A stretch of DNA of 64,000 nt from an uncultured Poribacteria bacterium (GCA_958295855.1 OY282383.1:5084329-5148328), one strand, 5' to 3'. Positions 1 through 7,924 are shown, numbered from the stretch's first letter. Notes: a model not told the origin generated them from the letters alone. A program made the numbers and translations.

Positions 1-52
1 TCCTGTGGATACCGCAACCGCAGAGACTGTTGTACCCCGCAAGGGCTGTTAA
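1..52 (+). CDS. C-terminal tail of an upstream gene (partial)
   Basis: Frame 2 is open from the window edge and ends at a TAA at 50-52, three bases before nadD. The 16 visible residues (ending VVPRKGC) are too few to name a family. In many bacteria obg, proB or proA precede nadD, but nothing here proves which gene this is. Confidence 0.35.
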   Translation, partial: PVDTATAETVVPRKGC

Positions 53-55
53 AAA

Positions 56-637
56 ATGAAAATCGCTATCATGGGCGGGACATTCAATCCGATTCATTAC
101 GGGCATTTGCTAAGTGCTGAAGAGGTACGTGAAGGATTAGGTTACGATAAAATCCTTTTTATGCCTTCAGCGAGGCCGCCGCATAAATATGCAGACGCTA
201 TCATTCCGCCCAAACACCGCTATCAGATGGTGCTTTTGGCTACAGCGGAAAACCCGCATTTTGAGGTCTCGCGCATGGAATTGGAGCGTGCAGGTCCCTC
301 TTACACAATCCAGACGCTTAAGGCGTTGCAACAACTTTACGGCGACACTGCTGAACTCGCATGGATTATCGGTGCAGATTCGCTCATTGAGTATAACGTC
401 TGGAAAGACTTTGATGAAGTGTTGGCGAGTTGCCTTATGATTGCAACAACGCGCCCGAATTATGATTTGCATCGGGTACCTTTAGCCGTTCGCAATCGGG
501 TTACCATCTTTCAAATAACCGGTGTGGATATCTCCGCGACAGAAATTCGGGAACGCATTAGGAAAGGGCTTTCGATCCGGTATCTCGTTCCAGGAGCCGT
601 TCGGGCATACATCTATCGGCATGGCTTGTATCGGTAA
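56..637 (+). CDS. nadD: nicotinate-nucleotide adenylyltransferase
   Basis: Cytoplasmic enzyme that adenylates nicotinate mononucleotide to deamido-NAD in NAD biosynthesis. At 193 residues it has normal family length. The nucleotidyltransferase signature GGTFNPIHYGHL starts at residue 7, the substrate-loop motif SARPPHK lies near residue 38, and the C-terminal ISATEIRERIRKG matches the ISSTxIR motif that binds ATP phosphates. It is first in a run nadD-yacG-yqeK-rsfS, a commonly conserved order (nadD, yqeK, rsfS) in many bacteria. Confidence 0.95.
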   Translation: MKIAIMGGTFNPIHYGHLLSAEEVREGLGYDKILFMPSARPPHKYADAIIPPKHRYQMVLLATAENPHFEVSRMELERAGPSYTIQTLKALQQLYGDTAELAWIIGADSLIEYNVWKDFDEVLASCLMIATTRPNYDLHRVPLAVRNRVTIFQITGVDISATEIRERIRKGLSIRYLVPGAVRAYIYRHGLYR

Positions 638-682
638 GGTTTTCTTGCCGTATCTTCGCGAAACAATTGTAGGAGGAAAAAC

Positions 683-913
683 GTGCAACACACTTGTAGC
701 ATGTGCGGAACAACTTACGAATTTGAGTGGGAAGAGGGCACACCGTTACCCAAAAGTTTTCCGTTCTGTAGTGCGCGGTGTAAGGCGGCAGATCTCGGAA
801 AATGGATGAACGAAGAATACTTTATTAGCACCCCATTGCCGGGCATGATGTCCGACACAGAACGTGAACTTCTCGTGGAATTGGGAAAGAGCCTTGATGA
901 TGACACTGAGTAA
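683..913 (+). CDS. yacG: YacG-type small zinc protein (DNA gyrase inhibitor family)
   Basis: A 76-residue protein with CSMCG near the N-terminus and FCSARCKAADLGKW further on. The CxxC...CxxxC zinc site followed by DLGxW and ExY is the YacG signature. E. coli YacG binds GyrB and inhibits gyrase; that role is taken from the family. The start is a GTG at 683 with a perfect AGGAGG Shine-Dalgarno at about 671-676. Its 3' end overlaps the proposed start of yqeK by about 17 bases, which suggests translational coupling. Confidence 0.85.
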   Translation: MQHTCSMCGTTYEFEWEEGTPLPKSFPFCSARCKAADLGKWMNEEYFISTPLPGMMSDTERELLVELGKSLDDDTE

Positions 914-1559
914 GAGCGTTTCGCATATCGGGGCTAAAAACCCCTCCCACTTTGCCAACGGAACAGCACCTACTTTAATAGAACTCCGGGCACACCCGAA
1001 GTCTATTGAGATTCAGCAGTACCTCTCAAACAAACTGACAGCAAAACGTTATCGCCATGTGCTCTCTGTTCAGGAAATGGCAGTTGACTTGGCGCGGTGC
1101 CATAAAGCGGATGTTTGGAAAGCCAGCCTTGCTGCACTCCTCCACGACTGCGCGAAGTGGATGGATGCCCAACAGTTATACAGGACCGCAGCCCGCTATG
1201 ACATTGAGCTCCATCCCGTTGAACAGGTAACGCCCGCGTTACTACACGCAATCGTCGGCGTTAAACTCGCAGTAGAAAAGTTTGCTGTAACCGACCTGGA
1301 GGTTCTCGAAGCAATTCGGAATCATACGACCGGGAGTGCTTCAATGGGTGTCATGTCGCAGGTACTCTATGTCGCGGATTTCGCTGAATCGACGCGCACA
1401 CACAAAGCGGTTCATGTGGTTCGGAAACTGGCTTACACACACTTGGAAGAGGCTGTGCATTACGTAGCGCGCGCTAAAATCGAGCATCTCTTACAAAAAG
1501 AGACGATGATTCATCCCAATACGCTTCATACCTACAATAGTACGTTAGTTGACAATTGA
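897..1559 (+). CDS. yqeK: YqeK-type HD-domain hydrolase
   Basis: HD-superfamily metal-dependent phosphohydrolase; YqeK homologues are symmetrical Ap4A hydrolases. Seen in sequence: RYRHVLSVQEM (first His), LLHDCAKW (the HD pair), HAIVG, NHTTGS and YVADFAE (distal Asp), in the family order. I place the start at ATG 897 (a second ATG follows at 900), inside the end of yacG. The reading frame also has an earlier GTG at 864. About 40 residues precede the conserved domain, and part of them is encoded by a hairpin repeat at 927-947 (ATCGGGG...CCCCTCC) that also occurs at 42832-42852, so the N-terminus may be repeat-derived or the start uncertain. Confidence 0.85.
   Translation: MMTLSKSVSHIGAKNPSHFANGTAPTLIELRAHPKSIEIQQYLSNKLTAKRYRHVLSVQEMAVDLARCHKADVWKASLAALLHDCAKWMDAQQLYRTAARYDIELHPVEQVTPALLHAIVGVKLAVEKFAVTDLEVLEAIRNHTTGSASMGVMSQVLYVADFAESTRTHKAVHVVRKLAYTHLEEAVHYVARAKIEHLLQKETMIHPNTLHTYNSTLVDN
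927..947. repeat. hairpin repeat ATCGGGG...AACCCCTCC inside the yqeK 5' end
   Basis: A GGGG/CCCC hairpin with an A-rich loop. A near match lies at 42832-42852 between guaA and a hypothetical gene. Here it sits inside the reading frame of yqeK. Confidence 0.5.
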
Positions 1560-1591
1560 CAGACAGATAGTGGAGAGCAGGTTAGTCATAA

Positions 1592-1625
1592 GGCTATCAT
1601 CCCCTGCTTTGCGAGGGCAAATACC
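1592..1625. repeat. palindromic element copy A
   Basis: A 34-bp member of the dispersed palindrome family (outer arms GGCTAT/AATACC, inner CCCCTGC-TTT-GCGAGGG, so the inner stem carries a mismatch). It lies between yqeK and rsfS, about 100 bp before the rsfS start. Confidence 0.75.
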
Positions 1626-1726
1626 ACGCGCAATTTATTACGCATGCTTTGCTTGGCAAATAATTTTGAGGGAGGCGTTTAACTGGCAAAGACACATCGG
1701 ATGTCTGAATCCATACGAAAATCATA

Positions 1727-2170
1727 ATGGCAAAAAATAACACGTTAGACATAGTCACAGCGGCAGCGGCAGCAGCGATAAGTCGGCGCGCGCAAAACGG
1801 CGTTATCCTTGACTTGCGTAAACTAGATAGCTTTACAGACTTCTTTGCAATCTTCAGTGGTGCCTCCGATATCCAAGTTGAAGGGATTTCCGAAGCTATC
1901 CTTGAGGAACTTGAGCAGAACTGGGACCAGCGGCCCTGGCACCGAGAGGGCGAACGCAAAGCAGATTGGATCTTGTTAGACTACGTCGATTTTGTTGTAC
2001 ACGTCTTTCGCGCGGAAAGACGTGAATACTATAACCTAGAACGGTTATGGGCGGAAGCAGAACGCATTGAACTACCGGAATTGGAGGCACGAACGCTTCC
2101 AGATGCCCCGGAATACGATGAAAATGAGTTGATTTTGGGGATTCAACCGGAAGCAGTGCTTGATGAGTAA
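1727..2170 (+). CDS. rsfS: ribosome silencing factor
   Basis: RsfS (DUF143/Iojap family) binds ribosomal protein L14 and blocks subunit joining when nutrients are low. Seen: ILDLRKLDSFTDFFAIFSG near residue 27 (family motif DxRxLSxxxDYFVIxSG), then WILLDYVDFVVHVF, matching the conserved DYGDVVVHVF strand. The family core is followed by an acidic tail of about 40 residues. It is last in the nadD-yacG-yqeK-rsfS run and converges with the phosphatase gene at 2248. Confidence 0.92.
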   Translation: MAKNNTLDIVTAAAAAAISRRAQNGVILDLRKLDSFTDFFAIFSGASDIQVEGISEAILEELEQNWDQRPWHREGERKADWILLDYVDFVVHVFRAERREYYNLERLWAEAERIELPELEARTLPDAPEYDENELILGIQPEAVLDE

Positions 2171-2247
2171 TACCAAATTCTTTTCATAAGCTGGATTGTG
2201 CATCCCAGGCGCAATAAATCACGCGTGACAAACTTCTTAATTGCGTA

Positions 2248-2982
2248 TTAATCGACAGTAGCAAGGAGCACTGTAACGTTGTCGGTGCCGCCGTAATCAA
2301 GAGCGGTGTTGACAAGGTTCTCGCAGGCTTCTTCAATATTAGGTGCGGTTCGTATAATGGATGCGATCTCCGCATCGTCAATAATTAAGTCGTGCAATCC
2401 ATCGGTGCAGGCAAGGACAATGTCACCCGGCTCCAGTGGGTATGCATTGACATCAGCAGTGACGGTGGGTGCCAAGCCAACTGCTTGTGTAATGATATTA
2501 CGTTTTGCATGCACTCGGCTTTCTTCGGGCGTTATTTCGCCTTTGTTCACCATCTCTTGAACGAGCGAATGGTCTGTCGTTATCTGCGTGAACGTCTCCT
2601 CGCGTAAGACATACAGTCTGCTATCGCCAACGTGGACATAAGCCATGTAACTGAATGTAACAAAGCCTGCGATGAGGGTTGTGCCCATGCCACGGGTTTC
2701 GCCTTGGCGTTCCGCGGCCGTATAGACGCGCTGGTTGGCTTCATCCGCAAGCTCGCCCAAAACCTCGAGCTTTTTGATGGGCCCCAGGGCGCTATAGGAG
2801 CTCGCCTTGGTTTCAGCCCACACCTGAATAGTTTCAAGCGCAATACGGCTCGCCAAGTCACCTCGGTTATGCCCACTCATTCCATCAGCTATCGCAAACA
2901 TCTGGAGCGGCTGATCAAAATAGTATAGATCTTCGTTTCTCTCGCGAAGCTTGCCTACATCTGTTCTCGCTGCAAATTGCAT
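2248..2982 (-). CDS. PP2C-family serine/threonine phosphatase
   Basis: Stp/PrpC-like metal-dependent protein phosphatase that would dephosphorylate Ser/Thr kinase targets. Motifs in order from MQFAARTDVG: RERNED (metal site), IADGMSGHNRGD, GMGTTL, HVGDSRLYVL, TTDHSLV, CTDGLHDL and GGTDNVTVLL. All metal-binding aspartates are present, so it should be active. I chose ATG at 2982 because the upstream in-frame extension has no family similarity. The usual partner, a PASTA or Hanks kinase, is not in this window. Confidence 0.92.
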   Translation of the reverse strand: MQFAARTDVGKLRERNEDLYYFDQPLQMFAIADGMSGHNRGDLASRIALETIQVWAETKASSYSALGPIKKLEVLGELADEANQRVYTAAERQGETRGMGTTLIAGFVTFSYMAYVHVGDSRLYVLREETFTQITTDHSLVQEMVNKGEITPEESRVHAKRNIITQAVGLAPTVTADVNAYPLEPGDIVLACTDGLHDLIIDDAEIASIIRTAPNIEEACENLVNTALDYGGTDNVTVLLATVD

Positions 2983-3072
2983 TTTTTCTTGTGCCTTGAT
3001 TGGAAAGGGGCTTGGCCAATTGATAACTGCTCTGAAGAGCATCTCGCCCGTTGGGTATGTTTGCGTAGGAAA

Positions 3073-3102
3073 GTAATACCCCCGCTTTGCTGGGGTTTAC
3101 TC
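3073..3102. repeat. palindromic element copy B
   Basis: Inner arms CCCCCGC-TTT-GCTGGGG after GTAAT. With its flank GGAAAGTAATA it matches the reverse complement of copy I at 7805-7834, so these two share flanking sequence beyond the core palindrome. Confidence 0.6.
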
Positions 3103-3189
3103 TCATCCGGCCTTATAGGGCTTCCATTTATATTTATACTTTTCCGAACGTTAACTCTAAAAACGATGCAGGTAAGATTCCGTTTCAAA

Positions 3190-3507
3190 TTTTTGTCATT
3201 CCTTGCGGAGAATTGAGAATGCAAGATAGGTCTAGCAACACACTGTAGATGTCGTCGGAGGTTTTTGCTGCAACCTTAGGGGTAGGAGCGATGTCCGAAT
3301 CGCGACAAAATACATCTCGGAGATTTTCACCATGAAGCCCAGTTCACCTTTTTGTCATTCCTTGCGGAGAATTGAGAATGCAAGATAGGTCTAGCAACAC
3401 ACTGTAGATGTCGTCGGAGGTTTTTGCTGCAACCTTAGGGGTAGGAGCGATGTCCGAATCGCGACAAAATACATCTCGGAGATTTTCACCATGAAGCCCA
3501 GTTCACC
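3190..3507. repeat. 159-bp tandem duplication
   Basis: The block 3190-3348 is repeated at 3349-3507 without a difference that I can see. It contains CCTTGCGGAGAATTGAGAAT, GTCGTCGGAGG and GGGGTAGGAGCGATGTCC segments that recur diverged near 5050-5130, 6220-6380 and 6500-6600. Confidence 0.9.
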
Positions 3508-3604
3508 CGCGACATCCGGTGCATTTTTGGCGAAGCTTGCAAGCCAAGTTGTGAGTGACTAGCGAACAACTTTTTTATTTCTTACATTACGCCATAGAAC
3601 CAAA

Positions 3605-3775
3605 AAGAAACCCGATTTTGACACAAAGGCTACTACCCCCGCGATGCACGTCGCATCTGGGCGCAGAGGGTATTAGCCCCTGCTTTGCAGGGGTTCATGC
3701 CTATTAGCCGCAAAAGCGGGGGTTTATACCATAGGGAAAAATCGGAGCAGAAACCCAATTGATGAAAGATCAAAA
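3605..3775. repeat. composite hairpin repeat carrying palindrome copy C
   Basis: The ends AAACCCGATTTTGA and GGAAAAATCGGAGCAGAAAC are the two halves of a repeat whose uninterrupted form is seen (reverse strand) near 40555-40610 as AAACCCGCTTTTGACAACGG followed by AAAAAGCGGAGCAGAAAC. Here the halves are separated by about 130 bp, which include copy C at 3669-3701 and a second half-palindrome ending at 3730. Confidence 0.65.
3669..3701. repeat. palindromic element copy C
   Basis: GGTATTAG, inner CCCCTGC-TTT-GCAGGGG, degenerate right arm. The left flank (GGGCGCAGAG) is shared with copy E. Confidence 0.75.
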
Positions 3776-3786
3776 GGAACGCGCGA

Positions 3787-4839
3787 ATGTCAGTATCTAC
3801 TTCTATCCGTGATTTACACACTCAGTCACTCGTCATTGACTCTCACAACGATGCCATCGTTGCCCACATTCGTCGCGGGAACATCAGCCTTGCGAATGAA
3901 CAAACCGCGGGGAGTGTAGAACACATCGGTACCATCGCCTATCTCAGAGGGCCCGTCCCCCCAGAAGAAGAAGCCATCGGTATCCAGTTGAACATTCCGA
4001 AAATGCGGCAGGGCGGCGTTGATGCCGCCTTTTTCGCCGTTGACGTGACCCGGGCGTGGAAAAACCATCTCGCCTATGCATTAGATGCTTTCGGCTGGTT
4101 TGATGCAGAGGTGGCAGCCAATGCTCCTGATATTTGCATTGCGCGCACCGCCAACGATATTCGGCATGCAAAGGCAAACGGGCAACTCGCTGCTGTGCTC
4201 GTTATTGAAAACAGTGAAGCCGTTGAACGGAGCTTGAACATCCTACATTCGCTCTATCTGCTCGGGGTGCGCTCAATTGGGTTGACACATAACCCGAATA
4301 CTTGGGCATCCACAGGAAACGATGAAGGCGAAACAGGCGGCGGCTTGACACAATTCGGGGTTCAGTTGGTGAAAGAGATGAACCGGTTAGGCATGCTTGT
4401 CGATGTCTCGCATATCAGCGAACGTGGGTTTTGGGATGTGCTAGACATCTCCGAGGTACCAGTCATCGCTTCCCATAGCAACTGCAAGACGTTGTGCAAC
4501 CATTCTCGAAACTTGACCAACGAGCAACTCAAGGCGATAGCTGCCAACGGGGGCGTAGTAGGTATAACTTTCGTGCCAGGATTTATTACGGAGGATGGAT
4601 GGCATAAAAGCCCACCCTTCGCGCAACTTCTCAACCATTTTGAATACGCGATTGATATTGCGGGGCTGGAGCATGTCGGCATCGGTTCCGATTTTGACGG
4701 TGGCGGAGACCTGCTCAAAGATGCAACGGAATTTCTCAGAATCACGGAGGGCTTAAGTCAGCGAAACTACTCGGATGAGGCAATTCAAAAAGTGCTTGGC
4801 GGAAATCACCTCCGCGTTTTTGAAGCCGCCTGCGGCTAA
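3787..4839 (+). CDS. membrane dipeptidase (peptidase family M19)
   Basis: Renal-dipeptidase-type zinc hydrolase that cleaves dipeptides. Motifs: VIDSHNDAIV near residue 16 (His/Asp metal ligands of the first site), IENSEAVE (bridging Glu), VRSIGLTHN, LVDVSHISERGF and ASHSNCK (second-site histidines), and GIGSDFDGG with the conserved Asp. The length of 350 residues is normal, and no signal peptide is visible, so it is probably cytoplasmic. An AAGGA lies 8-12 bases before ATG 3787. Monocistronic, flanked by repeats on both sides. Confidence 0.93.
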   Translation: MSVSTSIRDLHTQSLVIDSHNDAIVAHIRRGNISLANEQTAGSVEHIGTIAYLRGPVPPEEEAIGIQLNIPKMRQGGVDAAFFAVDVTRAWKNHLAYALDAFGWFDAEVAANAPDICIARTANDIRHAKANGQLAAVLVIENSEAVERSLNILHSLYLLGVRSIGLTHNPNTWASTGNDEGETGGGLTQFGVQLVKEMNRLGMLVDVSHISERGFWDVLDISEVPVIASHSNCKTLCNHSRNLTNEQLKAIAANGGVVGITFVPGFITEDGWHKSPPFAQLLNHFEYAIDIAGLEHVGIGSDFDGGGDLLKDATEFLRITEGLSQRNYSDEAIQKVLGGNHLRVFEAACG

Positions 4840-4861
4840 CCATTTTTAACTGGGGAAATAA

Positions 4862-4895
4862 GGCTATTATCCCCCGCTTTGCGGGGGCAAATACC
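4862..4895. repeat. palindromic element copy D
   Basis: 34 bp, outer GGCTATTAT/AAATACC, inner CCCCCGC-TTT-GCGGGGG. The perfect 7-bp inner stem has a C-G pair where other copies have T-A. Confidence 0.85.
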
Positions 4896-4958
4896 ACCTC
4901 AGAAAGTTTCTGATGGCGTTGTAAACAACTAGAAGGCACGTCGCTTATGGGCGCAGAG

Positions 4959-4992
4959 GGTATTAGCCCCTGCAAAGCAGGGGACATATACC
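4959..4992. repeat. palindromic element copy E
   Basis: 34 bp, GGTATTAG, inner CCCCTGC-AAA-GCAGGGG, then ATATACC. It shares both flanks with copy C (GGGCGCAGAG left, AGTAGCCGCAAAA right), so C and E may descend from one insertion in a larger duplicated repeat. Confidence 0.85.
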
Positions 4993-5156
4993 AGTAGCCG
5001 CAAAAATCTCGTCGGAGCCTTGCGATGTAGGTGTTGCATAAAAACAAATTCGAAGATACCTCGAGCACGTCACCGTAGCTCTCGCCCGAGGTTTCTTATG
5101 CAACCTTAATTAGCACAGAGCACCCTACAACTAACAAGAAACCCGATTTTGAACCG

Positions 5157-5192
5157 GGTATCGGTTTCCCCTGCTTTGCAGGGGTAAATACC
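5157..5192. repeat. palindromic element copy F
   Basis: 36 bp, GGTATC...AATACC, inner CCCCTGC-TTT-GCAGGGG. It is nested inside the composite hairpin repeat, which gives a filled site to compare with empty copies near 40555-40817. Confidence 0.85.
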
Positions 5193-5222
5193 TCATGCGG
5201 AAAAATCGGAGCAGAAACCCAA

Positions 5223-6215
5223 TTAACGAAAAAACTGACAGATCGAATCCCACACTTCATCAACCGTAATCCGCTTCATACAGATATTATCTTGACACTT
5301 ATCCGTAAACTGTTTACACGGACTGCACGGCACATCATGGCGAATTGTTGTGTGAAAAGAGCCGAGGGGTTGGAATCGGATGTGATTGCCGGGACCGAAC
5401 AGTGAAACAGTGGGCGTTCCCACCGCTGCCGCAATGTGCATCGGGCCGGTATCGTTGGTGAGAAAAACATCGCATTTTTCAACACACGCGGCTAACTGCC
5501 GAATCTGCAGATTGCCAGCAAACGGAATCGCAGCGGCTTGCATCAGATTGGCTACCGTGTGCACGAGCGTAACCTCTTTTTGCCCACCGAAAATCAGCAC
5601 CTGGGCGTTAAAATGTTGAACAAGTCTGTCACCGATAGCGGCGAAGCGTTCTGGCATCCATTCTCGTAACTTCCAGCCGGCACCTGGAAACAGCCCTATC
5701 TTTAACCTCGCATCTATAATGCCTGCAACTTCAAATCGACGACGAGCCGCTGCCCGCTCAGATTCGGCGAGAAACAGTTCTAATGTTCGATTTTCGGCGG
5801 GAATTCCGACTGCACGCAACAAATCGAAGTAGTGTTCAGTTGCATGTTTGTTACCTTCTTCGGGGACTCGGATAGTGCAGAGGTTACCCTTACCCACGCG
5901 TTCGCGGGCACCACTGAGATATGTTAACACCTCCGTGCGGAACTTACGTTGGAAGTCGATTGTTAGATCGAATTTCCGCTGGCGCAACGTACGGACAATC
6001 CGTAACATCTCACCTATATCCTTGTCTTTCGCCAACCTGTCGAACAGAATTATTTCATTGAGGTGCGGATTTTCACGGAGGACGGCAGCCGATTGCTTTG
6101 CCACTAGCATCGCGATATACGCGTGCGGGAAATGGGCGCGTACTGCTCGGATAGCCGGGGTTGTCAGCACGATATCGCCGAGTGAACTGAGTCGAATGAG
6201 CAGGATATTTTCCAT
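5223..6215 (-). CDS. heptosyltransferase-like GT9 glycosyltransferase
   Basis: ADP-heptose:LPS heptosyltransferase family (GT9, GT-B fold), acting at the inner membrane in lipopolysaccharide core assembly. Seen: N-terminal RLSSLGDIVLTTPAIRAV, central LFPGAGWKLREWMPERFA (nucleotide-sugar loop), DVFLTNDTGPMHIAAAVG and VSLFGPG. Four cysteines near the C-terminus (PCSPC, KC, NIC) recur in GT9 relatives. I start at ATG 6215 (MENILLIRL) behind GGAAAG; the longer frame upstream is translated repeat DNA that includes copy G. Sugar specificity cannot be read from the sequence. Confidence 0.88.
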   Translation of the reverse strand: MENILLIRLSSLGDIVLTTPAIRAVRAHFPHAYIAMLVAKQSAAVLRENPHLNEIILFDRLAKDKDIGEMLRIVRTLRQRKFDLTIDFQRKFRTEVLTYLSGARERVGKGNLCTIRVPEEGNKHATEHYFDLLRAVGIPAENRTLELFLAESERAAARRRFEVAGIIDARLKIGLFPGAGWKLREWMPERFAAIGDRLVQHFNAQVLIFGGQKEVTLVHTVANLMQAAAIPFAGNLQIRQLAACVEKCDVFLTNDTGPMHIAAAVGTPTVSLFGPGNHIRFQPLGSFHTTIRHDVPCSPCKQFTDKCQDNICMKRITVDEVWDSICQFFR

Positions 6216-6246
6216 TTTCGTCTTTCCTTGCGGAGAATTCAGCATT

Positions 6247-6280
6247 GGCATAAAACCCCTGCAAAGCAGGGGCAAATACC
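6247..6280. repeat. palindromic element copy G with flanking 7-bp direct repeat
   Basis: GGCATAAAA, inner CCCCTGC-AAA-GCAGGGG, then CAAATACC. ATTGGCA occurs at 6244-6250 and again at 6281-6287, directly at the two edges, as a target-site duplication would; the left copy overlaps the palindrome edge. Confidence 0.8.
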
Positions 6281-6427
6281 ATTGGCAAGACGCATCTGGT
6301 GCTGCACTGTAGCTCTCGTCGGAGGTTTCTGATGCAACCTTTGGGGTAGGAGCGATCTCCGAATCGCGAGATACCGCAATTAGCAGAGAACACCCTACAA
6401 CTCATTACGAAACCCGATTTTGAGCAG

Positions 6428-6460
6428 CTTCTTCCCCCGCTTTGCGGGGAAAAAGCAATC
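6428..6460. repeat. palindromic element copy H (degenerate)
   Basis: Inner arms CCCCCGC-TTT-GCGGGG are kept and the outer arms have decayed. It is nested between the halves AAACCCGATTTTG and GGAAAAATCGGAGCAG of the composite repeat. Confidence 0.55.
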
Positions 6461-6553
6461 AACGGAAAAATCGGAGCAGAAACTGAATTGATGAAAAAAC
6501 AATTAAACCTTGCGTCACAAACCTCCGACGAGAGCTACAGTGCATTGTTAGAC

Positions 6554-7765
6554 CTATACCGCATTCTCAATTCTCCGCAAGGAATGACCAAAATACGAAA
6601 AAGTGACAATCTGTTTTTCAAGCCCGTCCATTGCCATTTCAACTAGTGCCGCTATATCCAGATTTTCCTCTGCTTTCTCCAAATCCGCAAGCGAGGCACG
6701 GGTTGCAGGGTGCTTGGGCACAAAGAGGGAACAACAATCCTGATGCGGAAGTGTGGATACCTCAAAGGTGCCTATCTGTTGGGCTTTCTCAACAATCTCA
6801 GCCTTGTCGTCTCCAATAAGCGGTCGGAGAATCGGTATCTCTGCAATCGCTTCAATTGCCCGAAGGTTCGTGAGTGTTTGTGAAGCCACCTGTGCCAGGC
6901 TTTCCCCTGTAACGAGTGCCTCCGCATCAACAAGGGTTGCAACGCGTTGGGCAATTCGCGTCATCATCCGCCGATACAACAAAACGCGGAACGGGGCAGG
7001 TGTGCCGGTCACGATGGCTTGTTGGAGTGCCGCAAATGGCACGAGATAGACAGCACTCCGATAGTTTGACTCTGCTAAAATGTGCGTGAGCTCCATCACC
7101 TTTTCCAAAGAGGCTTTGTCGGTGTAAGGGTAGCTGTAAAAGTGAATAAAAACAGCCTTTGCCCCGCGTTTTATCATCCGCCACGCAGCGACAGGCGAAT
7201 CAATCCCTCCGGAGAGCAGGACGAGCACCTTGCCACTCACACCAACCGGCAACCCGCCAAGCCCCTGAAGTTTCTCTGTGTAAATATAGGCAGCATTTTG
7301 TGTGATTTCTATCCAGCAGCGCAGCTCGGGATGACGCATATCCGCTCGCGCGCCAGTCTCTTGGATGAGATACGCCCCGACCTCGGCACTAATCTCAGGA
7401 GAGGTTAACGGAAAGGTTTTATCTGACCGTTTTGTCTCAACCTTAAGCGTCTCAAATTCTATCCCTTGGGTTTGCTGCAGGGCTGTCTCTTTAATCGCAG
7501 CGATGTGATTTTCGGTGCGGCAGGCGAGTTCAAAATGGGCGATACCCATGACTCGGCACAGCCGTTTCTTAATTTCAGCGAGCTGGGCACGCGGCCCAAG
7601 TTGAACGAGAATTCTATCATGGAGCCGCCGAACTTCTGTATACCCTGTGTCGCGCAGGGCTAACTTGATGTTGTGCGCAAGCCGCTTTTCAAAGAAGACT
7701 CTATTTTTTCCTTTGAGTCCAACCTCAGCGTAGTGAATGATAAACAGTTCTTCTGTATGATGCAT
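6554..7765 (-). CDS. thiI: tRNA uracil 4-sulfurtransferase
   Basis: ThiI makes 4-thiouridine at tRNA position 8, and in some bacteria also supplies sulfur for thiamine. Order: ferredoxin-like/THUMP N-terminal part, PP-loop VLLSGGIDSPVAAWRM near residue 185, FHFYSYPYT-like region, and HQDCCSLFVPKHP near the C-terminus. It ends without the C-terminal rhodanese domain found in E. coli ThiI, as in Bacillus-type enzymes. Start ATG 7765 follows AAGGAAG. The last dozen codons (about VTFSYFGHSLRRIENAV) are encoded by the dispersed repeat containing CCTTGCGGAGAATTGAGAAT, so the native 3' end has been replaced by repeat sequence. Confidence 0.93.
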   Translation of the reverse strand: MHHTEELFIIHYAEVGLKGKNRVFFEKRLAHNIKLALRDTGYTEVRRLHDRILVQLGPRAQLAEIKKRLCRVMGIAHFELACRTENHIAAIKETALQQTQGIEFETLKVETKRSDKTFPLTSPEISAEVGAYLIQETGARADMRHPELRCWIEITQNAAYIYTEKLQGLGGLPVGVSGKVLVLLSGGIDSPVAAWRMIKRGAKAVFIHFYSYPYTDKASLEKVMELTHILAESNYRSAVYLVPFAALQQAIVTGTPAPFRVLLYRRMMTRIAQRVATLVDAEALVTGESLAQVASQTLTNLRAIEAIAEIPILRPLIGDDKAEIVEKAQQIGTFEVSTLPHQDCCSLFVPKHPATRASLADLEKAEENLDIAALVEMAMDGLEKQIVTFSYFGHSLRRIENAV

Positions 7766-7804
7766 CAATATGCTTCCTTTTGCATGAAATATCGTGTGCC
7801 TATA

Positions 7805-7834
7805 GCGTTAGACCCCGCAAAGCGGGGGTATTAC
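7805..7834. repeat. palindromic element copy I
   Basis: Inner arms CCCCGC-AAA-GCGGGG followed by GGTATTAC, upstream of thiI. It matches copy B in reverse complement including the GTAATA flank. Confidence 0.6.
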
Positions 7835-7924
7835 TTTCCTCTCGTCGGCTGTTTCCTAGCTAGCTTTCTTAACCTCTGTCGTGCACAACTCGCTTGTCCG
7901 TATTTCGCCGCGCCTCAGCGTCAC

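Larger units (their letters stand above)
2983..3786. other. gene-free, repeat-rich gap
   Basis: About 800 bp between the divergent phosphatase and dipeptidase genes. It holds palindrome copy B, a 159-bp perfect tandem duplication (3190-3507), and a composite repeat with palindrome copy C nested in it (about 3605-3775). No convincing coding sequence is visible. Confidence 0.7.
4840..5222. other. gene-free gap with three palindrome copies
   Basis: Contains copies D, E and F. F sits inside the composite hairpin repeat (about 5137-5226): the left half AAACCCGATTTTGAACC and the right half GCGGAAAAATCGGAGCAG are split by the palindrome. No ORF or promoter stands out. Confidence 0.7.
6216..6553. 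other. repeat-filled gap between GT9 gene and thiI
   Basis: Holds palindrome copies G and H, a composite hairpin repeat (about 6409-6495, with H nested between its halves) and diverged pieces of the 159-bp repeat in both orientations. No gene is seen. Confidence 0.7.

Noticed and set aside
6216..6275. N-terminal extension of the GT9 gene
   Set aside because: These codons translate palindrome copy G and adjoining repeat; the family start MENILLIRL has its own ribosome site.
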